Assembly (NCBI GenBank): GCA_933822405.4
Contig: CAKOGP040001213.1
Coordinates: forward strand, 20,187-30,906
DNA: 10,720 bases
Reading direction: 5' to 3'
DNA from: Cylindrotheca closterium
Lineage: Eukaryota > Bacillariophyta > Bacillariophyceae > Bacillariales > Bacillariaceae
This document shows positions 1 to 7,695 of this stretch, piece by piece (the first letter of the stretch is position 1; each line of letters begins with the position of its first letter). Both the position numbers and the translations under genes were made by a program. Under the pieces are notes generated by a model. It saw only the letters and a program-made list of their open reading frames with translations, did not search any database and was not told the origin of the DNA.

Positions 1-434
1 TAGGATTTTGGAGGAGGAAAACAATTTTCTAAGATGAAACATCAATATTGATGATTCGAGTAAGATTGCGTTTCACTCAGATGCATATGACTGACGAGCG
101 AACAAGACTCGTCCGAAGCGTCTATGTTTATATATTTATACATCAGCATTTATAAATACTCACATATGTATGTATCTCGTACCATACGCATAGTTCAACC
201 AAACTGCATTTTGCTGTAAAAAACCCAAATGCAAGACTGATGCAGAATCATCCTGCTTGAATGATAGGTCCCAAGCATATAGCCAACAGTCCATCAGGGC
301 GACCATCACCATCCCAACTTTTCTCTACAGTTCACTTATTTTTTTATTAATAAATACTATGTTGCAATAAATCATCTCGAACTTCATGGCACATTCTCTT
401 TCTGCTGATTCATAGGATACAACAGCTACGACTG
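1..434. other. non-coding 3' flank of the RS-protein gene
   Basis: No credible coding frame is seen here. The stretch is AT-rich, with runs of TATA/TTTATA around 125-165. Around 340-352 the plus strand reads TTTTTTTATTAATAAA, so AATAAA-type poly(A) signals exist on both strands. The minus-strand copy lies about 90 bases beyond the TAG at 435-437 and could end the RS-protein transcript. That is an inference from the motif alone. Confidence 0.4.
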
Positions 435-1814
435 CTAGTACCAGACCAGTCATACCAATGCAAACCATCCCATAGAAGAGGTAACTGAACGGTTTTCGAA
501 AGTTCTACCAACACCTGTCACTGAAGACTCTTGCGACTCCATTTTTGAGAGCATCTCATCTTCGTCCTTCTTTCTCGTTTTGTGCTTCCTTTTGCTTGAC
601 GAAAATACGTTCGGCATCAGCTTGGGCACATTTTCTCTCATTGTTGGTTTTTCTTCTTCACATATGTGTTTTCTCTTTGGTGAATTGAATGCCCTCGCTG
701 ACACACGACTCGACTGTCTCTTCTTCTTAGTTTTCTTTTCGATAGGGATATCTTCGTATTCACTACTTCTGCGATTTCGCTCTCTATCCAAAATGCCTTG
801 CAAATCAGAACGTGAGACGAGTTCGAGTAGTTGTCGTTGCTCTCGACGCCTCGTTTCGTTATCTATGATTTCTTGCAGATCTTCCTTGGAGATTAGTCCT
901 GTCAAGTAGCCAAAGCGTTCGTGTATAGCCTGCTCCTGGGGACTGCTGGACTTGGATTTGGAACGACGCCTTCGGGCTCGGCTTTTCCTTCTTTTTAGAC
1001 TCGCCCCTCTCATGCGCTCTCGTGTTGGACTCTCGCTTCTGGAACTTCAGCCGCTTGAGGTTCCACTGCTCCATCTGTCGTCCGTTGAACTCTCACTGCT
1101 TGAGGAGCTGTCACTCCATGGACTCGAACTTCATCGTCGGCTGTGGCTCCTATTTCGGCTTTTTCTTCCGCTGTGGCTCTTGCTTCTACTTCTACTTCTA
1201 CTTGGGCTCTTGCTCCTTCTTTGGCTTCGCTCTATTTTTCGGCGTCGTTGTCTTCGTTTTCGTTCGAGATACGCTCGTTCTTCGGCTTCTTCTTCTACTT
1301 GTTCTTCAGTAGCCCATTTCATTTCGTCGACCATTCTCTGCATTTCACGTTCGGCAGCTTCCTCGGAATCGGCTTTTTCAGCGGCTTGGCGCATTTCCAC
1401 AATCATTCTGTGCACCTCTTGTTCCGTGAGCTCTTTCGATGTCTCGGAGTCTTCGCTTTCAGGAGCTGCCTTGATGTCAGTGACCATTTGTTGGGCTTCG
1501 TTCTCGGTGAGATCCTTGGGTTTGACAGGTTCTGATGCCGTTTGCTTGGCAGCCAAACGGATCTCTGCGACCATTCGTTCCATTTCGTCGCGGGTATGGA
1601 GCCGTCCTTTGTCGAAGAAGTGATCGAATATGAGTTCGATGGGGTGGATGATGACATTACGGACGCTGGTGACTCGTCTACCGTCACAAAAAGTGTAACG
1701 GACAAAAAGTGTAACGGAAGATTCAGTCCAGCGAATGATTGGGGAGCTTCAAAGAATGTCAGAAGACGGCGATACTGGTAACGATTCAGCGACTTCTGCA
1801 TCCGCAACCATCAT
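435..1814 (-). pseudogene. acidic helical-repeat and RS-rich protein, interrupted by in-frame TGA codons
   Basis: One minus-strand frame stays coding-like from ATG 1814-1812 to TAG 437-435 (about 460 codons). In order it holds: a short N-terminal part; four degenerate repeats of about 23-30 residues with a core like 'RMVxEI/MxxAA' and a trailing 'LTE' or acidic run (about 1590-1300); a basic stretch; an RS domain with alternating Arg-Ser (about 1230-1130); a Ser-rich link; a second basic RS block; two copies of a motif like 'LIS/RxDLQxIIDxExxRR' (about 905-780); and a Lys/Arg-rich tail with nuclear-localisation-like clusters. RS domains are typical of splicing-related nuclear proteins, so a role in RNA processing is an inference. 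TGA interrupts the frame at 1751-1749, 1133-1131, 1049-1047 and 452-450. Protein character continues unchanged across the second and third, and Arg (CGA) would fit both. An intron of about 105 bases (GT at 1782 to AG at 1678) could remove the first TGA in frame, but its donor is weak. I found no frame-keeping intron for the RS-domain stops that would not also delete RS repeats. I call it a recently decayed or polymorphic gene. Confidence 0.55.
1686..1717. repeat. 16-bp tandem duplication
   Basis: The unit ACAAAAAGTGTAACGG occurs twice head to tail on the plus strand, at 1686-1701 and 1702-1717, with no mismatch. Sixteen is not a multiple of three, so the duplication shifts the minus-strand reading frame relative to a single-copy ancestor. 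It lies inside either the disrupted RS-protein frame or its candidate intron (1782-1678). In the intron case it would be harmless. Confidence 0.9.
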
Positions 1815-2231
1815 TGGATCAGGAATAATGTGAAATCGATTCTCATTCTCCTTGATAAAGGTACCTTCAATTTCATAGTTGGCTTTTAGAATGTATTGCC
1901 GCAAATTGGAGGCGGTGGCTGGACTCAAGACTTGCTCCACAAAGGCAACTCCGTGCCTTTCAGTTTGTTCTTTGGCTTCTTCCGGTGTCATGCTGGGTGT
2001 CACAAACAAATCTTGAATGGAGTCGGAGGAAGGCTCACAATTGGGCAAGTACAGGTGCTTCCCGATGGCATATGGAAGCGCCAAGGTAGGGCTGTGCACA
2101 TAACAGAGGTAGTACAAGGATGGTTCATGATGAGGATGATGATTTTCCTGTTGTTTCTGTTTCTGTTTGAATTGCTTCCAAGACTCCTCGCGTTCATGAT
2201 TTGAATTGGTGCGAGAGCAGTCCATGCACAT
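1815..2231 (-). pseudogene. N-terminal fragment of a phytanoyl-CoA dioxygenase-like protein
   Basis: The minus frame begins at ATG 2231-2229 (a second ATG is at 2225-2223; an in-frame TAA lies upstream at 2267-2265). It starts with Cys/Asn/Lys/Gln-rich sequence. It then reads 'MTPEEAKEQTERHGVAFVEQ', 'VLSPATASNLRQYILKAN' and 'ENENRFHIIPDP'. To my recollection these match the N-terminal part of PhyH-like Fe(II)/2-oxoglutarate oxygenases of algae. The similarity stops after 'IIPDP' (about 1815). The double-stranded beta-helix with the HxD...H iron ligands is absent, so this piece cannot be an active oxygenase alone. The frame continues without a shift into the RS-protein sequence, suggesting a chimeric locus made by rearrangement or a shared transcript. 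Alternatives are a degraded gene whose 3' part was lost, or a true exon of a fused gene. The family call is moderately sure; function is unlikely. Confidence 0.5.
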
Positions 2232-3701
2232 ATTAAAATTCAACGGAGGGGAGTGTCTTGGTTGTTAATTGAGATCGTGTCGTATGAGGCCAGGTGTTGA
2301 GCGGCAAATCAACCAATAATTATAAGGAATCAACCTCCTCTCCGTACACGTACACGCACATAGGCGGGGTGAGTCGAGAGCGGCTAATTTAGTGTTTACA
2401 TGTCATCCTCCTCATCATCACCCACACCATACCGGTATAACGGACATCATCACCCATCATGGAAAAATGAGGATTCGAGATAGACGACGCCGTTCCAGTA
2501 TCCTATGATCCTATTGGAGAAATAGCGTTTTCATTTTTTGGGGGTGCGAATGAACCAGGATTGATGAAGTTATGAGGAGCTGAAAACGTCAATTTTTGGC
2601 CTGAATGTCACTACTTTCCAGAAACGAATCTCGAGATGATAATCATACAGATGAAGAGCGATAATGGAAGGTGAATATTTTCTTTGGATTGAAGATTGCA
2701 CAGATGCACTTTTGGCTTAGAAAGATGGAGAATTGACGGAGATAGAATGAAATAAATCAGACGAACTGGGGAACTTTCAGGCGAATTGTGCGACATACCA
2801 AGAATGCACAACATATGAAGGCACTTGCGACTGCTGTAGCTGATGCAATACAAGGTTTCAGGGGTAGCAGCAGCAATTGCTTGGCGACAATTCTTCAATG
2901 ATTGCTACCTACAAGCCAGCATGCTTCCTCAGAATGGCGCTCAAAGATGATATATGGAAGAGTAATGAGGAATGTGACAACCCGCCTGGCAAATCAAATA
3001 TGACGAAAACCTACGGTTCATGGCTGAATGATTGGTGTGCATTGTTGCTTGTTGCCAGATCATCAGGAGTTAGAATGACCAGGTTTCCAGTTGTATCTAG
3101 GCAACAACCTCCTCCCATGACATCCGCAATAAGATAGAATACAATATGTTAACATTCGACTACAAAATTCGATCTAATTTTAAGCCAGTGTAGAGTTGAA
3201 TTGTCATTGTGGTGAGGTTTGGGTATTTCACTATCGTCGTCTGCACTTCGTTCATTCAATTACTTTGATAGGTCCAAATCCACGCTAAACATTCACGCTA
3301 AACAAAGGTCACAGCATCGCACTGTTGCCGAGAGTCCGCGTAAATCTCAGATGTTGAAATTCTAGAGAGAGAGTATACGTGTACTTCTGCGCTCCATTGC
3401 GCGGTCCATCAAACTCTGACATTATCATCTGCCGAATCAATCCAAAATTATTCTTGCTCGTGCAGTATAGTACGGTATCCTCAATCCCATATACTATGAC
3501 TTGAAGGCATCACTCTTTGTTGTTTGTTCTTGCGGATATTACAGTAATACACGTTTCCGTTTTTCCATTCTACGTCTTGGATCTTAGGCAACATTTGGAA
3601 GGTCTAAGCTCTTTTCTTCTATTGAAAACAAATGTGCTGATTCATTCATTCCTTTATTCCTACATAGATTCAGAGAAATTTCGCTCTTCCAGAGAATCAT
3701 A
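2232..3701. other. intergenic spacer, with a possible small minus-strand exon
   Basis: About 1.47 kb without a clear gene. It separates the start of the minus-strand PhyH/RS locus from the start of the plus-strand LRR gene, so it should hold both promoters. Near 2311-2325 the plus strand reads CCAATAATTATAAGG. Around 2346-2362 there is a short GTACAC repeat. A pyrimidine-rich tract ending in TTCCTACATAG at 3667, 35 bases before the LRR start codon, looks like a 3' splice site and could end an intron in the LRR 5' leader; I found no matching donor that I trust. Longer open frames here lack an ATG or have no recognisable family signal. Confidence 0.35.
3015..3118 (-). other. possible exon of an unrecognised gene (weak)
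   Basis: On the minus strand, ATG 3118-3116 opens about 34 codons reading 'MGGGCCLDTTG', 'NLVILTPDDLA', then 'SNNAHQSFSHEP'. They end directly before GTAGGT (3014), a usable 5' splice site, and the frame would stop at TAG if unspliced. The composition is protein-like and the codons are not low-complexity. Downstream frames are not convincing, although a second consensus-like donor, GTATGT, occurs further along the same strand near 2801. I do not recognise the family. It may be a gene relic or chance. Confidence 0.15.
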
Positions 3702-5483
3702 ATGACCAACAACGAAGACCTATTGGGCCTAAATGCCTCTGCTTGTTTTCACTACATGGGTCAATCGGATGTTTCACGAAGCATCACTGCAGTAGCGGTG
3801 GATTCTTCCATTCAGGACATTGCGCCGGAAACCTTTTCGAGTTGTACCCATTTAACGCAAGTTGACATTTACGGTCACAATTTAAAGACGATAGGCGGGT
3901 CGTCCTTCAAGAAGTGCCAATCGATGAAAACGATTCTTTTCCCGGACTCGGTGGAACGAATTGAAGAACGAGCCTTTTCGGCGTGTGTGTCCCTCACTCA
4001 GATTGGATCGTATCCACCCAAGAATACCACTACTATTATTCATACATCATCATCTGCTGACGACCAAGACCGAACCAAGAAGATTCCACACACCAACCCG
4101 GCGCTTCCATCCAATCTAAAGTTCTTGGGCCCCGCTGCCTTTCACTATTGCAAGTCGTTGACTTCCATTTCGATTCCTTCAACAGTCGAAACGATACGAG
4201 AGTATACCTTCTTTTATTGTGAAGCTCTTGTCGACCTAACCCTGAAGGAAGGATTGAAAGTGATTGAGGAGCGAGCTTTCCAAGGTTGCATATCGTTGCA
4301 AAATGTCGCAATACCTACCAGTGTGGAGAAGATTGGAAAGTATGCCTTTTTCTATTGTTTGAGATTGACCGAAGCGACGCTTCCTAAGAAATTGACGGAC
4401 ATCAAGGCAAGATCCTTTCACGATTGCAAAGCTTTGAAGTTTATGAAGATGCAACATACCGCGATTCAATCCATTGAGGCGAATGGTTTCTACTTTTGCG
4501 AAGCCTTGTTGTATGTCGATTTCCCACCAACCTTGCAACGAATTCATCGCTCTGCCTTTGAATCCTGCAAGTCGCTCAAATCAGTGGCGCTTCCACCATC
4601 CCTCACGGCGATTGAACAAGGTTCCTTCCGTGGCTGCCGCTCGTTGATAGCCGTGGAACTTTGCAACGGCCTAGAGTGGATACTCTCCAAGGCCTTTGCG
4701 GATTGCGAATCGTTACGAATGATTGTCCTCCCCGCACACTCGTCGGATCGAGCAGGGGAATACGCCAAGAATGCGTTCTCGGGCTGTTCCATGTTGGAAG
4801 GTCGTTGCTTTGGTGGGGACCTCCTCACGTCTTTGACTCATCGATTTGACAAGCTCCCAATTCACAAACTCTGCTACAATGCTGGGAGTACTGCTTTGAC
4901 TGTTGAGGACCTTGCGACTTGTGTGACGCAGCATGTAGTAAACCAGCCAGAGCAGGATGGTGCCTGTGTCGATTCCTTTGGCATGACACCCTTGCACATT
5001 TTGGGGGTTTCCGCAAAACCCAGAGAAGATTTCTTTCTTGAATTGACAAATCTGCTGCCCATCGATACGCTGACGCAAAACGACAAATATGGAAATAGGC
5101 CAGTGGATTACTTGTGCCAGAACGAGGCACCCAACACGGCCAACCTCATTCAAATGGTACTCCAGCGTACCATGTTGGATCGAATGAATCACTGGGGATT
5201 GGTCCAATGGAGGGAGGATCTCTCTCAAGCCATACGGTCGATTACCTCTGCAAGCAATGCAAGGGCAAAGGTAGCATTCTTGAGTTGGGTGGAATCCAAA
5301 CTGGCACAATACGAACGTCTCGAGGTACTGTCTCTGTTGGAACTCACTCTTTGGAAGATCGCAGTCACTATGGCACATTCTCAAGAAGCAATAAGTTTTT
5401 CGGCAGAAATATTGGATCGATATTCCTACCGGATACGATGTGGAGCAGAGACAATCATTCCGAGTGTTTGCGAGTTCCTTTAG
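3702..5483 (+). CDS. BspA-type leucine-rich repeat protein with ankyrin-like C-terminal module
   Basis: A single-exon frame of 593 codons runs from ATG 3702 to TAG 5481-5483. Residues about 45-370 hold roughly a dozen LRR_5 (BspA-like) repeats of 22-24 residues with the pattern 'AF..C.sL..i.lP.sl..I', for example 'FHYCKSLTSISIPSTVETI' and 'FESCKSLKSVALPPSLTAI'. One repeat near residues 103-137 carries an insert of about 35 hydrophilic residues (Thr, Ser, Asp, Lys rich). Residues 380-392 read 'HRFDKLPIHKLCY', 424-434 an ankyrin-like 'DSFGMTPLHIL', and 530-593 a helical tail ending 'RIRCGAETIIPSVCEFL'. I know this end from many diatom LRR proteins. There is no signal peptide or membrane segment, so a cytosolic or nuclear protein-binding role is likely; the partner is unknown. 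The start is supported by an A-rich context (ATAATGACC) and a plausible N-terminus; the frame preceding it ends in the overlapping TAATG. It appears intact. Confidence 0.9.
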   Translation: MTNNEDLLGLNASACFHYMGQSDVSRSITAVAVDSSIQDIAPETFSSCTHLTQVDIYGHNLKTIGGSSFKKCQSMKTILFPDSVERIEERAFSACVSLTQIGSYPPKNTTTIIHTSSSADDQDRTKKIPHTNPALPSNLKFLGPAAFHYCKSLTSISIPSTVETIREYTFFYCEALVDLTLKEGLKVIEERAFQGCISLQNVAIPTSVEKIGKYAFFYCLRLTEATLPKKLTDIKARSFHDCKALKFMKMQHTAIQSIEANGFYFCEALLYVDFPPTLQRIHRSAFESCKSLKSVALPPSLTAIEQGSFRGCRSLIAVELCNGLEWILSKAFADCESLRMIVLPAHSSDRAGEYAKNAFSGCSMLEGRCFGGDLLTSLTHRFDKLPIHKLCYNAGSTALTVEDLATCVTQHVVNQPEQDGACVDSFGMTPLHILGVSAKPREDFFLELTNLLPIDTLTQNDKYGNRPVDYLCQNEAPNTANLIQMVLQRTMLDRMNHWGLVQWREDLSQAIRSITSASNARAKVAFLSWVESKLAQYERLEVLSLLELTLWKIAVTMAHSQEAISFSAEILDRYSYRIRCGAETIIPSVCEFL

Positions 5484-6103
5484 AACGTGACGACTGCCAC
5501 GAAAAATGAGTCAGTCAGTCGACAGCATTTGAAAGACTTGGTATTACTAGTTAGGGTAGTTTTGCCATATAGGACTAATACACATGCTTTTCTAAAATTA
5601 CAAATATGATACAACTCACATGGTATGTTTGGTCAAGACAAAAACTGGCTATTGTCAGATGCACCTATACTGTCAATTGTTCCTCGTCGTGGCGTTTCAA
5701 TCCTATTGCACTTAGCATCGTCAGACCTATTGTCTCCATCTTTGCAGTCGAAGAATAATGGTTGAACGAAAGGAACCCACTCAACTGCTTGTAACGGCCA
5801 TCGATCAACTTCCTCTCTGGAGCGATATTGACCCAGTACCACTCACTTGTTTGCCAACTCCAATGTATATGCATGTTGCAACTGCGTTTACGACCATATG
5901 AACAATAAGTATTGGTCTGCACCACTAGCGACGAGGAAGCACAAATACAACGTCTCTGTAAATCCCTGTACAAGACGAAAGTAGGATGCCATACAATCTG
6001 AACAGGACTGACAGATTCTGGTGATCACTATGTACACATCTTTTGATGTCACATATCGCATGTCTTGAATAGATAAGTCACCACTCGATCAAGGTGATTC
6101 TTC
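5484..6103. other. spacer between convergent genes, with an unresolved minus-strand open stretch
   Basis: This lies between the 3' ends of the plus-strand LRR gene and the minus-strand group. On the minus strand, one frame is open from about 5973 to TAG at 5667-5665 and contains the Trp-rich 'NMHIHWSWQTSEWYWVNIAP' followed by 'ERKLIDGRYKQLSGFLSFNH'. A second overlapping frame (5842-5633) is also open with 'LQAVEWVPFVQPLFFDCKDG'. Neither begins with ATG; the first codon in the longer one is TTG. The Trp-rich frame looks more like real protein, but I cannot name a family. No AATAAA poly(A) signal was seen just after the LRR stop. Confidence 0.3.
5665..5973 (-). pseudogene. unrecognised Trp-rich coding remnant
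   Basis: About 100 open codons ending in TAG, with no ATG start and stops just upstream in the same frame. The stretch 'HIHWSWQTSEWYWVNIAPER' followed by 'LSGFLSFNHYSSTAKMETIG' has the amino-acid mix of a folded domain rather than of random translation. It could be the last exon or a relic of the gene whose other fragment lies at 6104-6421 on the same strand; that link rests on position only. Function is unknown. Confidence 0.25.
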
Positions 6104-6421
6104 CTATTCTAGGCCTGCCTGATCAAAAAAGTACACTGTGTGGTCATGTGGTTTCACCATTAGGTATCCATTCCGAAACGTTTTGTCGGTCGCTTCAGCG
6201 TTGGTAAAGTTTCCAAGCTCCTTCATCACAGAGACATGCGTCGGCGTAATCGACTTTTTCTGGATTATTACATGGTAGATGAGGCTATACAAATGATCCT
6301 GTTCGGACGGTACGTACACGCCACGAAGTCTCCTGCGCTGATTCAGGATCTGGAGCTGCCATTTGCGATCTAGATAGTTGTCTCCGACCCATCTCAAATT
6401 GAAATTGCAAAAAACGAACGT
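6104..6421 (-). pseudogene. C-terminal remnant resembling a surface-polysaccharide biosynthesis protein
   Basis: A minus-strand frame is open from just after TAA 6424-6422 to TAG 6106-6104, about 105 codons, with no ATG near its beginning. It reads 'LRWVGDNYLDRKWQLQILNQ', then 'LRGVYVPSEQDHLYSLIYHV', 'IIQKKSI' and finally 'GYLMVKPHDHTVYFFDQAG'. The order 'RWVGDxYYDxxW', 'GVYVPxxxDHxxSLxYHxxxxK', 'GYxxxxPxDxxVYF' resembles, from memory, the C-terminal half of large proteins found in bacterial and algal surface-polysaccharide loci. I cannot give a family name with confidence. The N-terminal half is missing upstream, because the fucosyltransferase-like gene ends only 28 bases away at 6450. It therefore looks like a 5'-truncated relic, or the last exon of a gene cut by rearrangement. 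Its closeness to a glycosyltransferase-like gene on the same strand fits a glycan theme but does not prove it. Confidence 0.4.
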
Positions 6422-6449
6422 TTACATAGCATAGCATAGAATATTCGGC

Positions 6450-7695
6450 CTAAGAATACTTGATGTTTTGTTTCCGCTCCTTCTCTTGACGCTTCCGTTC
6501 CACTTTCGGAGGACAGGTTAACTTGAGTCGACGGAACTCGGCCAGCGTGGTGTTCATTAGAACTGGATCCAATGTGCCAAGGTCATCCCAGTGGGGCAGT
6601 GGTTTGTGCCAAAAGGGAGTGTAAACAATTGTAGTATTTGGCAAACTTAAGACAGCCGGTACCAGACTAAAACTGGATCGAGAAAGAATCACCACATCGG
6701 ACTCAAAAGCAATGGCCTTCCAGACTTGGTCAATACTACCGTCTAGTCAGAGATCATATCCCTTTTGAGAGAATTCATCCAACGGTTCAAAGGTTTCGGA
6801 TTCTGAATAGACGACTACCTTGATGGGTTGCTTGTCCGCCATGTCATTCTTGGCCAGTAGTAACTTGGCCTTGTAGCGTTCGATCAGATTTAAGTAATGC
6901 TGATTGGGAAGATAGCGAGGAAATCCATTGGTTCTTGGTCGACATGGGGTAATGTCACCCCGACGAATGTGTACGGTGATTTGTTTGGGGCGCAAATTAT
7001 GACTGCTGCTGCTGCTGCTGCTTCTCCATCATCATGACAGCATGCATGTACTTCAGATACTTGGGTGTGAAAATACCGGTATCTTGCTGGGTATACTTGG
7101 CGCGATTCATGAGTTTACCGGTGGAGGAGCATTGAAAGGGCATTTCGGATTCCAGTCCTAGGATCCGAAGTAAATCCCTGCGGGGTTGAATGACATAATC
7201 CTTAAACTCCCTTCGTTGACAAGCTCCTCCGTATCTTTGACCTCTGGAAAAGGCAAAGGCATGCGCCATGAGCATGTCTTGAATGGCAGCTCCGGAACGG
7301 TCTCCTCGGACATAGGAATATACCATTCGACCAGTGGGGCGGAGCAGTTCAATCTGCGCGTTGGTGGCTGATGAACCATTATTATTGTCTGCCTTAATTA
7401 TTCTGAAGCTGGAACTGAAATCGTCAATGAGATGATTGTCATCGGGGTTGTTGGTGCTTCTTTGCGAGGCACCAAAAGTACCCGTGCTGTTCTCCATCCA
7501 AAAGATTAGCGCAGATGAATCATATTCAAGTGTTGATGGGTTCAGTAGAACAGAGGCACATATACAGCAGATGAAGAAAGCCAATACTAAGCCAAAGCAC
7601 AATCGTTGCCTCAGCTTCTTTGTAGCATGGTTGAGTTGGTTGTTTTTCGAAATCGTATGTCGTTCTTGGCGCGGTCGATGATAGTCTGAAAACAT
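6450..7695 (-). pseudogene. type II membrane fucosyltransferase-like protein, with frameshift and TGA
   Basis: From ATG 7695-7693 the first 232 codons give a basic cytosolic tail (1-31), one membrane segment at about 32-51 ('LCFGLVLAFFICCICASVLL'), and a lumenal stem rich in Asn/Ser. A domain follows, starting 'MVYSYVRGDRSGAAIQDMLM' (about 124-143) with Cys at 159 and 189. That frame ends in a Gln run and TAA at 6999-6997. The minus frame one step over continues the protein at once: 'QITVHIRRGDITPC', 'RYLPNQHYLNLIERY', 'VVVYSESETFEPLDEF', then TGA at 6749-6747, then 'QVWKAIAFESDVVILSRSSF' and 'TIVYTPFWHKPLPHWD', ending at TAG 6452-6450. The 'HIRRGD' motif binds GDP-fucose in alpha-1,2/1,6-fucosyltransferases, and the N-terminal anchor fits a Golgi enzyme modifying glycans. 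The total of about 415 codons is plausible for a full enzyme, so this was a complete gene. The CAG-repeat frameshift and the TGA (CGA would give Arg) make it a young pseudogene, unless either is an assembly error or a short intron spans the frameshift. Confidence 0.7.
7003..7020. repeat. (CTG)6 / (CAG)6 microsatellite
   Basis: Six CTG units on the plus strand, read as six Gln codons (CAG) on the minus strand at the end of the first frame of the fucosyltransferase-like gene. The reading frame has to change by one base within or next to this tract for the HIRRGD domain to follow. Gain or loss of whole units would not shift the frame, so a one- or two-base indel at the edge is needed. Confidence 0.9.

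Noticed and set aside
1047..1133. TGA codons as selenocysteine sites
   Set aside because: They lie in RS/Ser-rich sequence with no redox motif (such as CxxU) nearby, and I saw no SECIS-like structure. Arg is the natural residue in this context.
952..1623. Long plus-strand open frames rich in Leu, Arg, Ser and Phe opposite the RS-protein region
   Set aside because: They are the antisense of Ser/Arg/Glu-rich codons, which produce few stops. The minus strand has ordered repeats and an RS domain, and the plus frames show no domain.
1403..1807. Minus-strand 134-codon frame overlapping the RS region
   Set aside because: It is out of frame with the repeat-bearing sequence and its own composition changes abruptly; part of it would be in frame only if the 16-bp duplication were absent.
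2877..3137. Plus-strand 86-codon frame in the spacer
   Set aside because: It begins with TTG rather than ATG, has no recognisable motif and overlaps a more protein-like minus-strand stretch.
3517..3702. Plus-strand frame ending at the LRR start (overlapping TAATG)
   Set aside because: Looks like 5' leader or intron sequence: TTG start, pyrimidine-rich, hydrophobic by composition only, and coupling by stop-start overlap is not expected in a eukaryotic nuclear gene.
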